This document shows, piece after piece, positions 1-6,166 of a stretch of DNA of 10,566 bases (positions are counted from its first letter, which is position 1; every line of letters begins with the position of its first letter). Both the position numbers and the translations under genes were made by a program. The notes under the pieces are model-generated. The model saw nothing but the letters and a program-made list of their open reading frames with translations. It ran no database searches and was not told where the DNA came from. Origin of the DNA: Candidatus Bathyarchaeota archaeon (GTDB taxonomy: Archaea > Thermoproteota > Bathyarchaeia > TCS64); assembly GCA_014730055.1 (NCBI GenBank), contig WJIV01000186.1, positions 1 through 10,566 of the forward strand, read 5' to 3'.

Positions 1-450
1 ATCGAGGTCTCGAAAGCTGTTGGGGCTCATGAGTTCATAAAGAAGCTCCCGGAGGGATATGAGACCGATGTACGTGAGAGAGGTGGACGTCTCAGTGTTG
101 GTCAGAGACAGCTCTTAAGCCTAGCGAGGGCGCTACTAGCGGACCCGAGGATCCTGATTATGGATGAGGCGACAAGTAGCATTGATGCATATACGGAGCT
201 GATTATTCAAGAGGCGATGGAAAAGGTGATGGAGAACAGGACAAGCATCATAATAGCCCACAGATTATCTACGGTTAGAAACTCTGACAAAATTATTGTC
301 CTAAAAGAAGGAAAGATAGAGGAAACTGGAACCCATGACGAGTTGATCTCAATTGGAGGAGTCTATAAGCAACTTTATGATATGCAGTTCCAGTACGAGC
401 AAGAGGAGATTATGGCTACTTCTGAGCCATCTTCTCCATCTTTGGAATGA
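1..450 (+). CDS. ABC exporter, C-terminal ATPase end (partial)
   Basis: The reading frame is open from base 1, so only the last 149 residues of a larger protein are present. They form the second half of an ABC nucleotide-binding domain. Visible are the signature motif as LSVGQ (visible residues 31-35; the usual form is LSGGQ), Walker B ILIMDE with the catalytic glutamate (51-56), the D-loop SSID (59-62) and the switch histidine in IIAHR (H87). The tail KEGKIEETGTHDEL is typical of exporters of the MsbA/MdlB type, in which the ATPase follows six membrane helices on the same chain. Such proteins work as homo- or heterodimers in the cytoplasmic membrane and export lipids, drugs or peptides; the substrate cannot be told. 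The last 20 or so residues are polar and Ser/Pro-rich. The final 35 bases overlap the 3' end of the opposing aminotransferase gene. The family is certain; the exporter subtype is inferred. Confidence 0.9.
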   Translation: MEVSKAVGAHEFIKKLPEGYETDVRERGGRLSVGQRQLLSLARALLADPRILIMDEATSSIDAYTELIIQEAMEKVMENRTSIIIAHRLSTVRNSDKIIVLKEGKIEETGTHDELISIGGVYKQLYDMQFQYEQEEIMATSEPSSPSLE

Positions 451-1600
451 CGCTCTCGATCCTATCTAGGGCCTCATTCATGATCTGTTCACTTGTTGCA
501 GTAAGTATCCTCATGTGACCTACGCCCTCTGCTCCGAAGACATCCCCCGGGTTTAGGCTTACCTTAGCATCTTCCATGAGGATCTTGTTTAAATCGTAGC
601 AGTTCAGACCGTAGTTAAACTTGGGGAACATTAAGTAAGTTGCCTCCAACTTTGGCACCGTAATATCTCCCATCTCGGTTAGTCTCTTAGTGGTAAGATC
701 TCTTATCTTAGTGAGATAAGCATTCATGTCCTCTATCCAGTAGTCTATCTCACCACTACAGATCAGAGGAGCTATGGCCTTGCTCATATTGTTAGTGCCT
801 CTTAGGATTCCTGTTCCAATTTTCTGGATACTCTTGAACATGACTGGGTTCGTGCAGGAAAGATAACCAGCCTGAAGCCCGGGTATGTTCCAGGTCTTAC
901 TGAATCCCCAGCTAGTGACTGTTAAATCCGCTATCTCATCGTTTAGTGAAGCAAGTGAATAATGCTCTACTCCATCATATCTGATGTCCTCCCATAATTC
1001 ATCGACCATGACATATATTCCATGATCGACTGCAACGTCCGCTACTCCCTTTAGCTCCTCCTTTGTCATCGCCCTACCAGCGGGATTGTGGGGGTTGCAG
1101 ACGTAGATAAGACGGGTCTTGGGGGTAATGAGTTCCTTGAGCCGCTCTATATCAAACTTATAATCCTCATCTAGCTTTAGCTTCCAGTATACAGGCTCAG
1201 TCTGTGTTACCTCGGCACTTATGAAGAAAGGGAAATACATCGGATCAGTAACAATAACCTCGTCTCCCGGTCTACAGGCATGCTTTGCAGCCAGCCACAT
1301 CCCGGGTATGACTCCCTGCGTTAGCATAACTTGATCAGCGGGCACATCTACATTGTTAAACCTCTTCAGTTTCTCAACAATTGCCTCCCTTGCCTCCAGA
1401 TCTGACTGGTAGACCACGTTTTCCACCTCAATTGCCTCTTTTAGCTTCTCTTTGAGCTCGGGGCATAGAGGATAGTCCTGATCTGCGAGCCATAATGGGA
1501 TGATGTCCGGGGCATCCCTGTGCCATTTAACACCAGGTGCCTCAAGTCTGCTCTGTATGGTAGCTTTCTCAAACGGTTCGAAATTTGGCATAATATTCAC
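416..1600 (-). CDS. PLP-dependent class I/II aminotransferase (MalY/PatB- or aspartate aminotransferase-like)
   Basis: A full-length fold-type I PLP enzyme of 394 residues from a GTG start at 1600. An ATG three codons in (1591) is an equally possible start, and neither has a clear Shine-Dalgarno site. Family motifs are complete: CNPHNP (168-173), the cofactor-binding aspartate in VMVDELW (D200), the Schiff-base lysine in SWGFSKTWNIPGL (K235) and the substrate carboxylate-binding arginine in GHMRILTATS (R364). The WLADQDYPLCPE stretch near the N-terminus and the NPHNPAGR motif recall the MalY/PatB branch (cystathionine beta-lyase-like), but many archaeal homologues are annotated as aminotransferases. 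A role in amino acid transamination would fit the nearby ilv and thr genes, yet the sequence does not show the substrate. It is divergent from the small protein at 1713 and converges with the ABC gene with a 35-bp overlap. Confidence 0.88.
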   Translation of the reverse strand: MNIMPNFEPFEKATIQSRLEAPGVKWHRDAPDIIPLWLADQDYPLCPELKEKLKEAIEVENVVYQSDLEAREAIVEKLKRFNNVDVPADQVMLTQGVIPGMWLAAKHACRPGDEVIVTDPMYFPFFISAEVTQTEPVYWKLKLDEDYKFDIERLKELITPKTRLIYVCNPHNPAGRAMTKEELKGVADVAVDHGIYVMVDELWEDIRYDGVEHYSLASLNDEIADLTVTSWGFSKTWNIPGLQAGYLSCTNPVMFKSIQKIGTGILRGTNNMSKAIAPLICSGEIDYWIEDMNAYLTKIRDLTTKRLTEMGDITVPKLEATYLMFPKFNYGLNCYDLNKILMEDAKVSLNPGDVFGAEGVGHMRILTATSEQIMNEALDRIESVIPKMEKMAQK

Positions 1601-1712
1601 TAACAGGAAGTTAAAGCAACCTTTTAGCCTATTAATTATTATGATTATTCAGTTTGAAAATATACGATCGATAATGATATATTGATCTTAGGATATGTCA
1701 GGTGGAACGAGG
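1601..1712. promoter_or_regulatory. Divergent promoter region, aminotransferase / small protein
   Basis: This A/T-rich spacer separates two divergent genes. The stretch GAAAATATAC around 1656-1665 reads as a purine-rich BRE plus TATA box for the plus-strand gene, placing a start of transcription near 1686-1690. Its complement (TATATTTT on the minus strand, about 1656-1663) could serve the aminotransferase with a start near 1630. A second TATA-like run, GATATATT, lies at 1676-1683. ATCGAT palindromes occur close by (1667-1672). All assignments are by eye from archaeal consensus spacing. Confidence 0.4.
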
Positions 1713-1970
1713 ATGAAAATCCTACTCTACTTCGACTGGACAGGTACACGAAAAGAACTGAAGGAACACGACAAGAAGATGCGTAAGAGCTGCCTAGAGA
1801 CTGGTGTAGAGCACGAGGGCCTGTATGGTAGCATGAACGAAAAGTGGAACTATGTTTGGGTCTTTGAGGCAAAGGGTTTTGACCACTTCCTAGAGATGAG
1901 TAGAAAGGTACCCAGACCTATACACATGAAGCACTATATAACAGAGCTCCTTATGCCGATTAAACTATAA
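1713..1970 (+). CDS. Small alpha/beta protein of unknown function (85 aa)
   Basis: I prefer the ATG at 1713 over one at 1695. It lies six bases after GGTGGA (1701-1706), a good archaeal Shine-Dalgarno site, and it begins directly with the first predicted strand, MKILLYFDW. The order of elements reads as strand, helix (KELKEHDKKMRKSCLETG), two strands (GLYGSMNEKWNYVWVFEA), helix (FDHFLEMSRKV), strand (HMKHYITELLM). That beta-alpha-beta-beta-alpha-beta pattern suggests a ferredoxin-like or dimeric alpha-beta barrel fold. There is no signal peptide or membrane segment. A single cysteine (in KSCLE) and several histidines and aromatic residues are present, but no catalytic motif I recognise. Its stop codon lies one base from that of pantoate kinase on the other strand. 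The gene looks real from its SD site, promoter and amphipathic pattern; its function is unknown. Confidence 0.72.
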   Translation: MKILLYFDWTGTRKELKEHDKKMRKSCLETGVEHEGLYGSMNEKWNYVWVFEAKGFDHFLEMSRKVPRPIHMKHYITELLMPIKL

Positions 1971-1971
1971 T

Positions 1972-2874
1972 CTAAATAAACCGAGTTCCTTTCTCATCTA
2001 TTCGAGTTACGACAGGGTCAATGTTGATTATCTTTGATAGAGATAGCAGAACATCTTCTACTTCCTCAACGGGTAACACAGTAAATGCTACCTCCCCAAA
2101 CATTGCCATCGTGAAAGTGTATCCCTCAGAGTCCATGTGATCAAATAACTTTCTTAGCCTTGGGGTTGCTATACCTACATGCTCAGTGAAATTCCTGGAG
2201 AACTTGATAAATCTCTCAGGCGTAAGCTCCTTTGTTAACTCATCTACAAAGTTACCACCCATCTGATTTATCTTTCGCCTCAAATCGGGGTCAGATAAGG
2301 CGTCCTTTGTTGGTATTGAGCCGTAATAAACGTAGATTACTCTAAGTCCATCACTCTCGCCATAAGATATACTCTTCCCTTTTCCAGGAGCACCAGGTTT
2401 TGTCAGTACCCCAAAACCACCTACTTCGGCCGCATATACGCTTCCTAGTCCTGTTTGACACTCTATCTCAGCGAGATGTGCTATCTGTGCAGCCTCAATC
2501 CTATTGTATCCCAAGTTTAGAACATGGTTAAGTGCAAGGCTAAGGCTCAGAGCTCCTCCTCCACTGCTGCCGAATCCCGCAGTTACAGGAGTATCAATTT
2601 TATGATCGATATTCAAGGATACAGGTAAATCAAGTTGACTCAGATAGTGTCCTATTACCTTCTCAGATACTATAGCCTCATCCGAGATACGTCCATTTAT
2701 GAAAATATTGTAATCTGTCTTTCTCGCCGGTTTTGATATTACTCTAGTTGTTGTACCCAAATCAATGCTTACACCAGAACCCCTAGCGCCCTTCTCAAGA
2801 GGGTCTCTACTCTGGTCACATATCTGAAATAATCCAGTAAGATGCCCGGGGGCAAAGACAGTTGCCGACGTCAA
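1972..2874 (-). CDS. Pantoate kinase (archaeal GHMP kinase)
   Basis: A 300-residue GHMP-superfamily kinase. The N-terminal VFAPGHLTGLF (residues 6-16) and the following GARGSGVSIDLG (29-40) match the archaeal pantoate kinase family, which with phosphopantothenate synthetase replaces the bacterial PanC/PanK route to CoA. The glycine/serine ATP-binding loop of GHMP kinases is seen as PVTAGFGSSGGGALS (96-110). A second glycine-rich stretch, ECQTGLGSVYAAEVGGFG (138-155), and the C-terminal MAMFGEVAFT are also typical. The enzyme phosphorylates pantoate with ATP in the cytosol. The start is a TTG at 2874, since no ATG or GTG precedes the first strand (SATVFAPG) in frame; a weak GGGA lies upstream. 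It lies 67 bases downstream of the threonine synthase-like gene on the same strand, so co-transcription is possible, although a TATA-like CTTTTTCTAT in the gap could give it its own promoter. Confidence 0.85.
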   Translation of the reverse strand: MTSATVFAPGHLTGLFQICDQSRDPLEKGARGSGVSIDLGTTTRVISKPARKTDYNIFINGRISDEAIVSEKVIGHYLSQLDLPVSLNIDHKIDTPVTAGFGSSGGGALSLSLALNHVLNLGYNRIEAAQIAHLAEIECQTGLGSVYAAEVGGFGVLTKPGAPGKGKSISYGESDGLRVIYVYYGSIPTKDALSDPDLRRKINQMGGNFVDELTKELTPERFIKFSRNFTEHVGIATPRLRKLFDHMDSEGYTFTMAMFGEVAFTVLPVEEVEDVLLSLSKIINIDPVVTRIDEKGTRFI

Positions 2875-2941
2875 CTCGATCCCGGTAGGATAGAATGTGG
2901 ATAGAAAAAGGTTTGGAAGAAGTGGAAAATAGGATTATCGT

Positions 2942-4171
2942 CTACTTCAGAGTATCGTAGTTGAAGGGTTTTGAGGGATCTACTACTGATGCTTTGACCT
3001 CGAATAGATCCGTGTACTTCAACCCACTGCCAGTGTTAAACAATACGACACGCTCATCACCGGAAACATCACCCCTGTCAAGCATCTTCTTCAAAGCAGC
3101 GAGAGTAGCAGCACCCTCAGGGCATGCAAACAACCCCTCAGAAGACGAGATCTGGTAAACACTATCCATGATCTCCTCGTCACTCACAGCAACGGCCAAC
3201 CCATCGCTCTCACGGACAGCCCTAAGTACAAGAAAGTCACCCAGCGCTTTAGGCACACGTAAACCAGCAGCCAAGGTAGAAGCATTCTCACAGAACTTTG
3301 ACTCCTCCATGTCCTCCTCGTAAGCCGTGACAATAGGTGCACAACCCTCAGCCTGCACAGAGACCATCCGGGGCCTCTCGGGACCGATCCAGCCAAGCTC
3401 CTCAAGCTCATCAAAAACCTTCCACATGCCTATGATACCCGTTCCGCCGCCCGTGGGGTAGATTATAACATCGGGTAGAGTCCAGTCGAATTGCTCAGCC
3501 ACCTCTATTCCCATGGTTTTCTTCCCTTCCACCCGGTAAGGCTCTCCCAGGGTTGCGACGTTGAACCAGTTCATCTCCTCCATGCCCTCCTTGACAATCT
3601 TACCGGCGTCTGTGATGAGCCCATCGACAAGCACAACCTTTGCTCCGACGGCCTGGCACTCGATTATGTTTACCTTAGGAGCGTCCTGGGGCATGAATAC
3701 GTATACTTCCATTCCTGCTCTGGCTCCGTAGGCTGCCATGGCCCCGGCGGCGTTTCCTGCGCTGGGTAGGGCTACTCTGGTTATGCCGAGTTCTTTTGCT
3801 TTGCTTATGGCCATGCTTAGGCCTCTGGCCTTGAAGGTTCCTGTTGGGATTATTCCTTCGTCTTTGACCCACAGGTCTTTTAGCCCGATTTGTTCTCCTA
3901 ATCTTTTCGTGGATGTTAACGGGGTCCATCCTTCTCCTAGGTTTACGATGTTCTTCCTGTGTTTTACGGGTAATAGCTCTGTATACCTCCACATGGTGGA
4001 TTCCCGTGCTACTAGCTCCCGTCTTGTCACTGCTTCTTTGACTTCTTCTAGATTGTATCTCGAGAAGAGAGGCTTACCACATTTCTCACATACTGTCTGT
4101 ATCTTATCTGCATCGTGCAACTCGCCACAGGAGGAGCACTCCAGATGAGAGTAATAACTCATTATTATCAT
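2942..4171 (-). CDS. thrC: Threonine synthase-like PLP enzyme with zinc ribbon
   Basis: A 409-residue fold-type II PLP enzyme. Residues 12-31 hold a zinc ribbon (C12-x2-C15 ... C28-x2-C31). The PLP lysine is K114 in PTGTFKARG, the substrate loop is PSAGNAAGA (136-144), and the phosphate cup is TGGGTG (240-245). Threonine synthase converts O-phosphohomoserine to threonine, whose deamination gives the isoleucine precursor, so it fits next to the divergent ilv operon. The lysine motif reads FKARG rather than the FKDRG of well-studied archaeal and bacterial enzymes, so a related PLP activity is possible. Start: ATG at 4171 or at 4162 (the latter begins MSYYSHLECSSCG). Neither has an SD site. A TATA-like box at 4191-4198 on the minus strand would start transcription at about 4169, so the mRNA is probably leaderless. 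Codon use changes sharply inside the gene (see findings). Confidence 0.8.
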   Translation of the reverse strand: MIIMSYYSHLECSSCGELHDADKIQTVCEKCGKPLFSRYNLEEVKEAVTRRELVARESTMWRYTELLPVKHRKNIVNLGEGWTPLTSTKRLGEQIGLKDLWVKDEGIIPTGTFKARGLSMAISKAKELGITRVALPSAGNAAGAMAAYGARAGMEVYVFMPQDAPKVNIIECQAVGAKVVLVDGLITDAGKIVKEGMEEMNWFNVATLGEPYRVEGKKTMGIEVAEQFDWTLPDVIIYPTGGGTGIIGMWKVFDELEELGWIGPERPRMVSVQAEGCAPIVTAYEEDMEESKFCENASTLAAGLRVPKALGDFLVLRAVRESDGLAVAVSDEEIMDSVYQISSSEGLFACPEGAATLAALKKMLDRGDVSGDERVVLFNTGSGLKYTDLFEVKASVVDPSKPFNYDTLK

Positions 4172-4186
4172 TAAATAGAAGTCCGG

Positions 4187-4200
4187 GGTGAAAAATAACG
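4187..4200 (-). promoter_or_regulatory. Putative promoter of the threonine synthase-like gene
   Basis: On the minus strand TTATTTTT (4191-4198) lies about 25 bases upstream of the candidate start codons at 4171 and 4162. This is the spacing expected if transcription begins at or next to the start codon. No Shine-Dalgarno sequence lies in between, which supports a leaderless transcript. Confidence 0.4.
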
Positions 4201-4222
4201 TTTGGGAGAACTATTCGTAAAA

Positions 4223-4241
4223 TCTCCTAAAGATTAGGGGA
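4223..4241. promoter_or_regulatory. Imperfect inverted repeat abutting the ilvB TATA box
   Basis: TCTCCTAA-AGA-TTAGGGGA forms two 8-base half-sites with a single mismatch around a 3-base centre. It ends two bases before the TATA-like box at 4244 and thus covers the BRE position. Archaeal repressors or Lrp-type regulators often bind palindromes here, so this is a candidate operator. No regulator is identified. Confidence 0.35.
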
Positions 4242-4243
4242 AG

Positions 4244-4259
4244 CTTTTTATTTCATATT
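4244..4259 (+). promoter_or_regulatory. Promoter of the ilvBNC operon
   Basis: CTTTTTATTTCATATT contains a TATA-like CTTTTTAT (4244-4251) preceded by purine-rich GGGGAAG. An archaeal start site about 25 bases on would fall near 4270-4276. The same 16 bases recur with one change at 10226-10241, at the matching place upstream of the second ilvB. This makes both assignments stronger than consensus matching alone. Confidence 0.6.
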
Positions 4260-4285
4260 TTAACCGTACATGTTACAACCAAAGT

Positions 4286-4364
4286 AGGAGAATGTTGTAT
4301 GGGGTATCGTTTTATCCATCCACGGATGGAGGGAATATACATGGGGTATCGTTTTATTAGATAA
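4286..4364 (+). promoter_or_regulatory. ilv leader element, copy 1 (two tandem motifs plus hairpin)
   Basis: Two identical 17-base copies of ATGGGGTATCGTTTTAT lie at 4299-4315 and 4341-4357, 42 bases apart. Each is preceded by an SD-like site: AGGAG (4286-4290, 8 bases before the ATG) and GGAGGG (4328-4333, 7 bases before the ATG). Between them TCCATC-CACG-GATGGA (4315-4330) can form a 6-bp hairpin whose 3' arm runs into the second SD-like site. An equivalent arrangement with different bases lies upstream of the second ilvB at 10264-10354. The element would sit near the 5' end of the ilvBNC mRNA, well ahead of ilvB at 4478. It could be a translated leader, an RNA switch or a protein-binding site. 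Confidence 0.6.
4299..4364 (+). CDS. Putative leader mini-ORF of ilvBNC (21 aa)
   Basis: An ATG at 4299, eight bases after AGGAG, opens a 21-codon frame ending in TAA at 4362-4364. The peptide starts MGYRFIHPR and, because of the tandem repeat, contains MGYRFI a second time at codons 15-20. It is not notably rich in Ile, Leu or Val (three Ile, no Leu or Val), so it does not resemble the classical ilv attenuation peptides of enterobacteria. The equivalent frame ahead of the second ilvB starts MRNRFVKP, sharing M-x-x-R-F-(I/V)-x-P. Whether it is translated is unknown. Confidence 0.35.
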   Translation: MGYRFIHPRMEGIYMGYRFIR

Positions 4365-4366
4365 TC

Positions 4367-4403
4367 CCAGAAGACCTAGTATTCTGAAAGAAACAGTTTC
4401 TGG
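4367..4403 (+). promoter_or_regulatory. Mutually exclusive short hairpins in the ilvBNC leader
   Basis: CCAGAA (4367-4372) can pair either with TTCTG (4382-4386) or with TTCTGG (4398-4403). The latter also belongs to a local hairpin AGAAA-CAG-TTTCT (4389-4401). The block follows the mini-ORF stop by two bases. The stems are short and A/T-rich, and could be chance. Confidence 0.25.
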
Positions 4404-4477
4404 CTTTGAGCCACTTCATGTAACCACATATCCTTCAGTGGGTATTCTAACCAACGGATTAAGGAGTTATAACTAAA
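4404..4477 (+). promoter_or_regulatory. Remaining ilvB leader with ribosome binding site
   Basis: This is the last part of the long leader. AAGGAG (4461-4466) lies 11 bases before the ilvB ATG at 4478, a little far for an ideal Shine-Dalgarno site, so ilvB may be translated only moderately well without help. I see no further repeat or ORF here. Confidence 0.45.
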
Positions 4478-6166
4478 ATGACAGAAATGATAGGAGCTAA
4501 GGCCTTTGTAAAGGCCCTGGAGAAAGAGAAAGTTGAGCATATTTTCGGAGTAAGCGGAGGGGCAGTCATTCCCATCTGTGATGAGCTATTGAACAGCGAC
4601 ATGAGGTTTATACTTGCGCGTCATGAGCAGGGAGCAGCACACATGGCTGACGGATATGCTAGGGCATTGGACAAGGTTGGAGTTTGCATAGCAACAAGTG
4701 GACCTGGGGCCACTAACGTCGTGACGGGTCTAGCAACAGCCCAGATTGACAGTAGCCCAATAGTAGCTTTTACGGGTCAGGTGAACAGAGCTGTCATAGG
4801 GAGCGACGCCTTCCAGGAATGCGATATAATAGGCGTCTCAGCCAGTGTGACAAAATATAATATTCAAGTTAGAGAGCCGGAGGAGATTCCTTACTCTGTA
4901 AAACAGGCTTTCTACATAGCCAACACAGGGCGAAAAGGAGCGGTCTTAGTCGACATCCCTAAGGACTGTACAACCCTCGCCGGGGATATGGTGTTTCCAG
5001 ATAAGGTTGATTTCAGAGGTTATAACCCAGATCCAGTTCCAGATGAAAGAGAGCTAGATTGGGCTGCATCAATTCTCGCAAGGGCTGAGAGACCCATCAT
5101 AATGGCGGGGGGAGGGGTAATAGCATCAGGAGCCACGCCCGAACTAACAGCAATTGCAGAGTATCTTATGGCACCTACCGCTACTAGCCTGATGGGTAAA
5201 GGAGCCTTCCCTGAAGACCACCCACTAAGTCTTGGGCTGTGTGGAATGCACGGTACAATGCAGGCCAATATGATGGTCCCTAAAGCCGATGTTCTTCTTG
5301 TTGTAGGAAGCCGCTTTAGCGACAGGACAACAGGCAAGATAGCTGACTTTGCTCCAAATACTCAGGTAGTTCATATCGATATTGACCAGAGTGAGATAGA
5401 CAAGAACGTTGAGACAGTCACAAGGGTGGTTGGTGACGCAAAATTAACATTAGAAGAGCTTCTGAAGCGTGTTAAAGCCCAGAGAACGATGAACACTAGT
5501 CCAGAGTGGACCAAGAGAATTGAGGAATTCCGCTGTTCATGGGATAATGGACAAGAAGAAAACGGGCCATACCTCAGAGCTCCAAAGGTCATAAGAGCCC
5601 TCAGAGATGAACTCTCAAGAGATGCAATAGTAACAACTGAGGTAGGTCAGAACCAAATGTGGGCAGCCTTGCACTTCGACGCGTATAACCCAAGATCCTT
5701 TTTCACAAGTGGTGGGTTAGGTACCATGGGATGGGGGTTCCCGGCTGCAATAGGGGCTAAGGTTGCTAGGCCGGATGTACCAGTAGTAGATATTGCTGGA
5801 GACGGTAGCTTTGGTATGACAGAGAATAACCTCGCGACGGCAGTAGAGGAGGAAATTCCTGTAATTGTTGTTGTATTAAATAATCAGGTCCTGGGTATGG
5901 TTGCTCAGTGGCAAAGATTATTCTATAATAGACGTTACTCCGCAGTTAAGCTAAAGGGAAACCCTGATTTCGTCAAGCTTGCTGACGCATATGGCGCTGA
6001 AGGGGTTAGAGTTGAGACCTATGATGAGTTCAGAAGAGCAGTTAGACGGGCTCAGGCATCTGATCTACCTACTGTTATAGACGTACCGATCGATCCTGAT
6101 GAGAACGTGATGCCTATGGTACCACCCGGAATGGGACTTAAGGATACCTTAATGGAGGCTGACTAG
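4478..6166 (+). CDS. ilvB: Acetolactate (acetohydroxyacid) synthase, large subunit
   Basis: A 562-residue thiamine diphosphate enzyme of usual family length. It condenses pyruvate with pyruvate or 2-oxobutyrate, the first common step to valine, leucine and isoleucine. The N-terminal pyrimidine-binding domain carries the catalytic glutamate in ARHEQGAAHMADGYAR (E50) and GPGATN (76-80). The middle FAD-binding-like domain spans roughly 190-340, with VVGSRFSDRTTGK at 275-287. The C-terminal domain has the ThDP/Mg motif GDGSF (441-445) through NN (468-469), followed by MVAQWQRLFY with the tryptophan (W478) typical of true acetohydroxyacid synthases. The start at 4478 matches the start of the paralogue at 10414 (both begin MTE). 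The stop overlaps the ilvN start by one base, which implies translational coupling in an ilvBNC operon. Confidence 0.95.
   Translation: MTEMIGAKAFVKALEKEKVEHIFGVSGGAVIPICDELLNSDMRFILARHEQGAAHMADGYARALDKVGVCIATSGPGATNVVTGLATAQIDSSPIVAFTGQVNRAVIGSDAFQECDIIGVSASVTKYNIQVREPEEIPYSVKQAFYIANTGRKGAVLVDIPKDCTTLAGDMVFPDKVDFRGYNPDPVPDERELDWAASILARAERPIIMAGGGVIASGATPELTAIAEYLMAPTATSLMGKGAFPEDHPLSLGLCGMHGTMQANMMVPKADVLLVVGSRFSDRTTGKIADFAPNTQVVHIDIDQSEIDKNVETVTRVVGDAKLTLEELLKRVKAQRTMNTSPEWTKRIEEFRCSWDNGQEENGPYLRAPKVIRALRDELSRDAIVTTEVGQNQMWAALHFDAYNPRSFFTSGGLGTMGWGFPAAIGAKVARPDVPVVDIAGDGSFGMTENNLATAVEEEIPVIVVVLNNQVLGMVAQWQRLFYNRRYSAVKLKGNPDFVKLADAYGAEGVRVETYDEFRRAVRRAQASDLPTVIDVPIDPDENVMPMVPPGMGLKDTLMEAD
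6154..6158 (+). promoter_or_regulatory. Ribosome binding site of ilvN
   Basis: GGAGG lies inside the last codons of ilvB, seven bases before the GTG at 6166. It fixes the GTG start of ilvN, which shares a base with the TAG stop of ilvB. Confidence 0.7.

Noticed and set aside
1645..1872. A 75-codon minus-strand frame across the small protein gene
   Set aside because: It spans the divergent promoter region and is antisense to the better supported 85-residue gene; its composition is rich in Ser and Arg without motifs.
3675..3992. A 105-codon minus-strand frame inside the threonine synthase-like gene
   Set aside because: An out-of-frame shadow of the same strand, very rich in Arg, Asn and Pro, without motifs.
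3738..4148. A 136-codon open frame on the plus strand opposite the threonine synthase-like gene
   Set aside because: It is open because the opposing gene has few T-ended codons in this block. Its translation shows no family motif and no ribosome site, and the other strand encodes clear PLP-enzyme motifs.
4292..4360. Overlapping mini-ORF from the ATG at 4292 in another frame of the ilvBNC leader
   Set aside because: Its ATG is only one base after AGGAG, and no matching frame exists in the second leader. It stays open only because the repeat period is a multiple of three.
4286..4364. CRISPR array or simple repeat array
   Set aside because: Only two copies per locus, with no regular spacers. 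The copies sit in a leader in fixed relation to ribosome sites and to ilvB.
4260..4477. T-box or known bacterial ilv attenuator
   Set aside because: No T-box consensus, no run of Ile/Leu/Val codons and no strong GC-rich terminator followed by U-tract is visible.
5020..5337. A 105-codon minus-strand frame inside ilvB
   Set aside because: An antisense shadow of a well-supported enzyme gene, with no start signals or recognisable protein.
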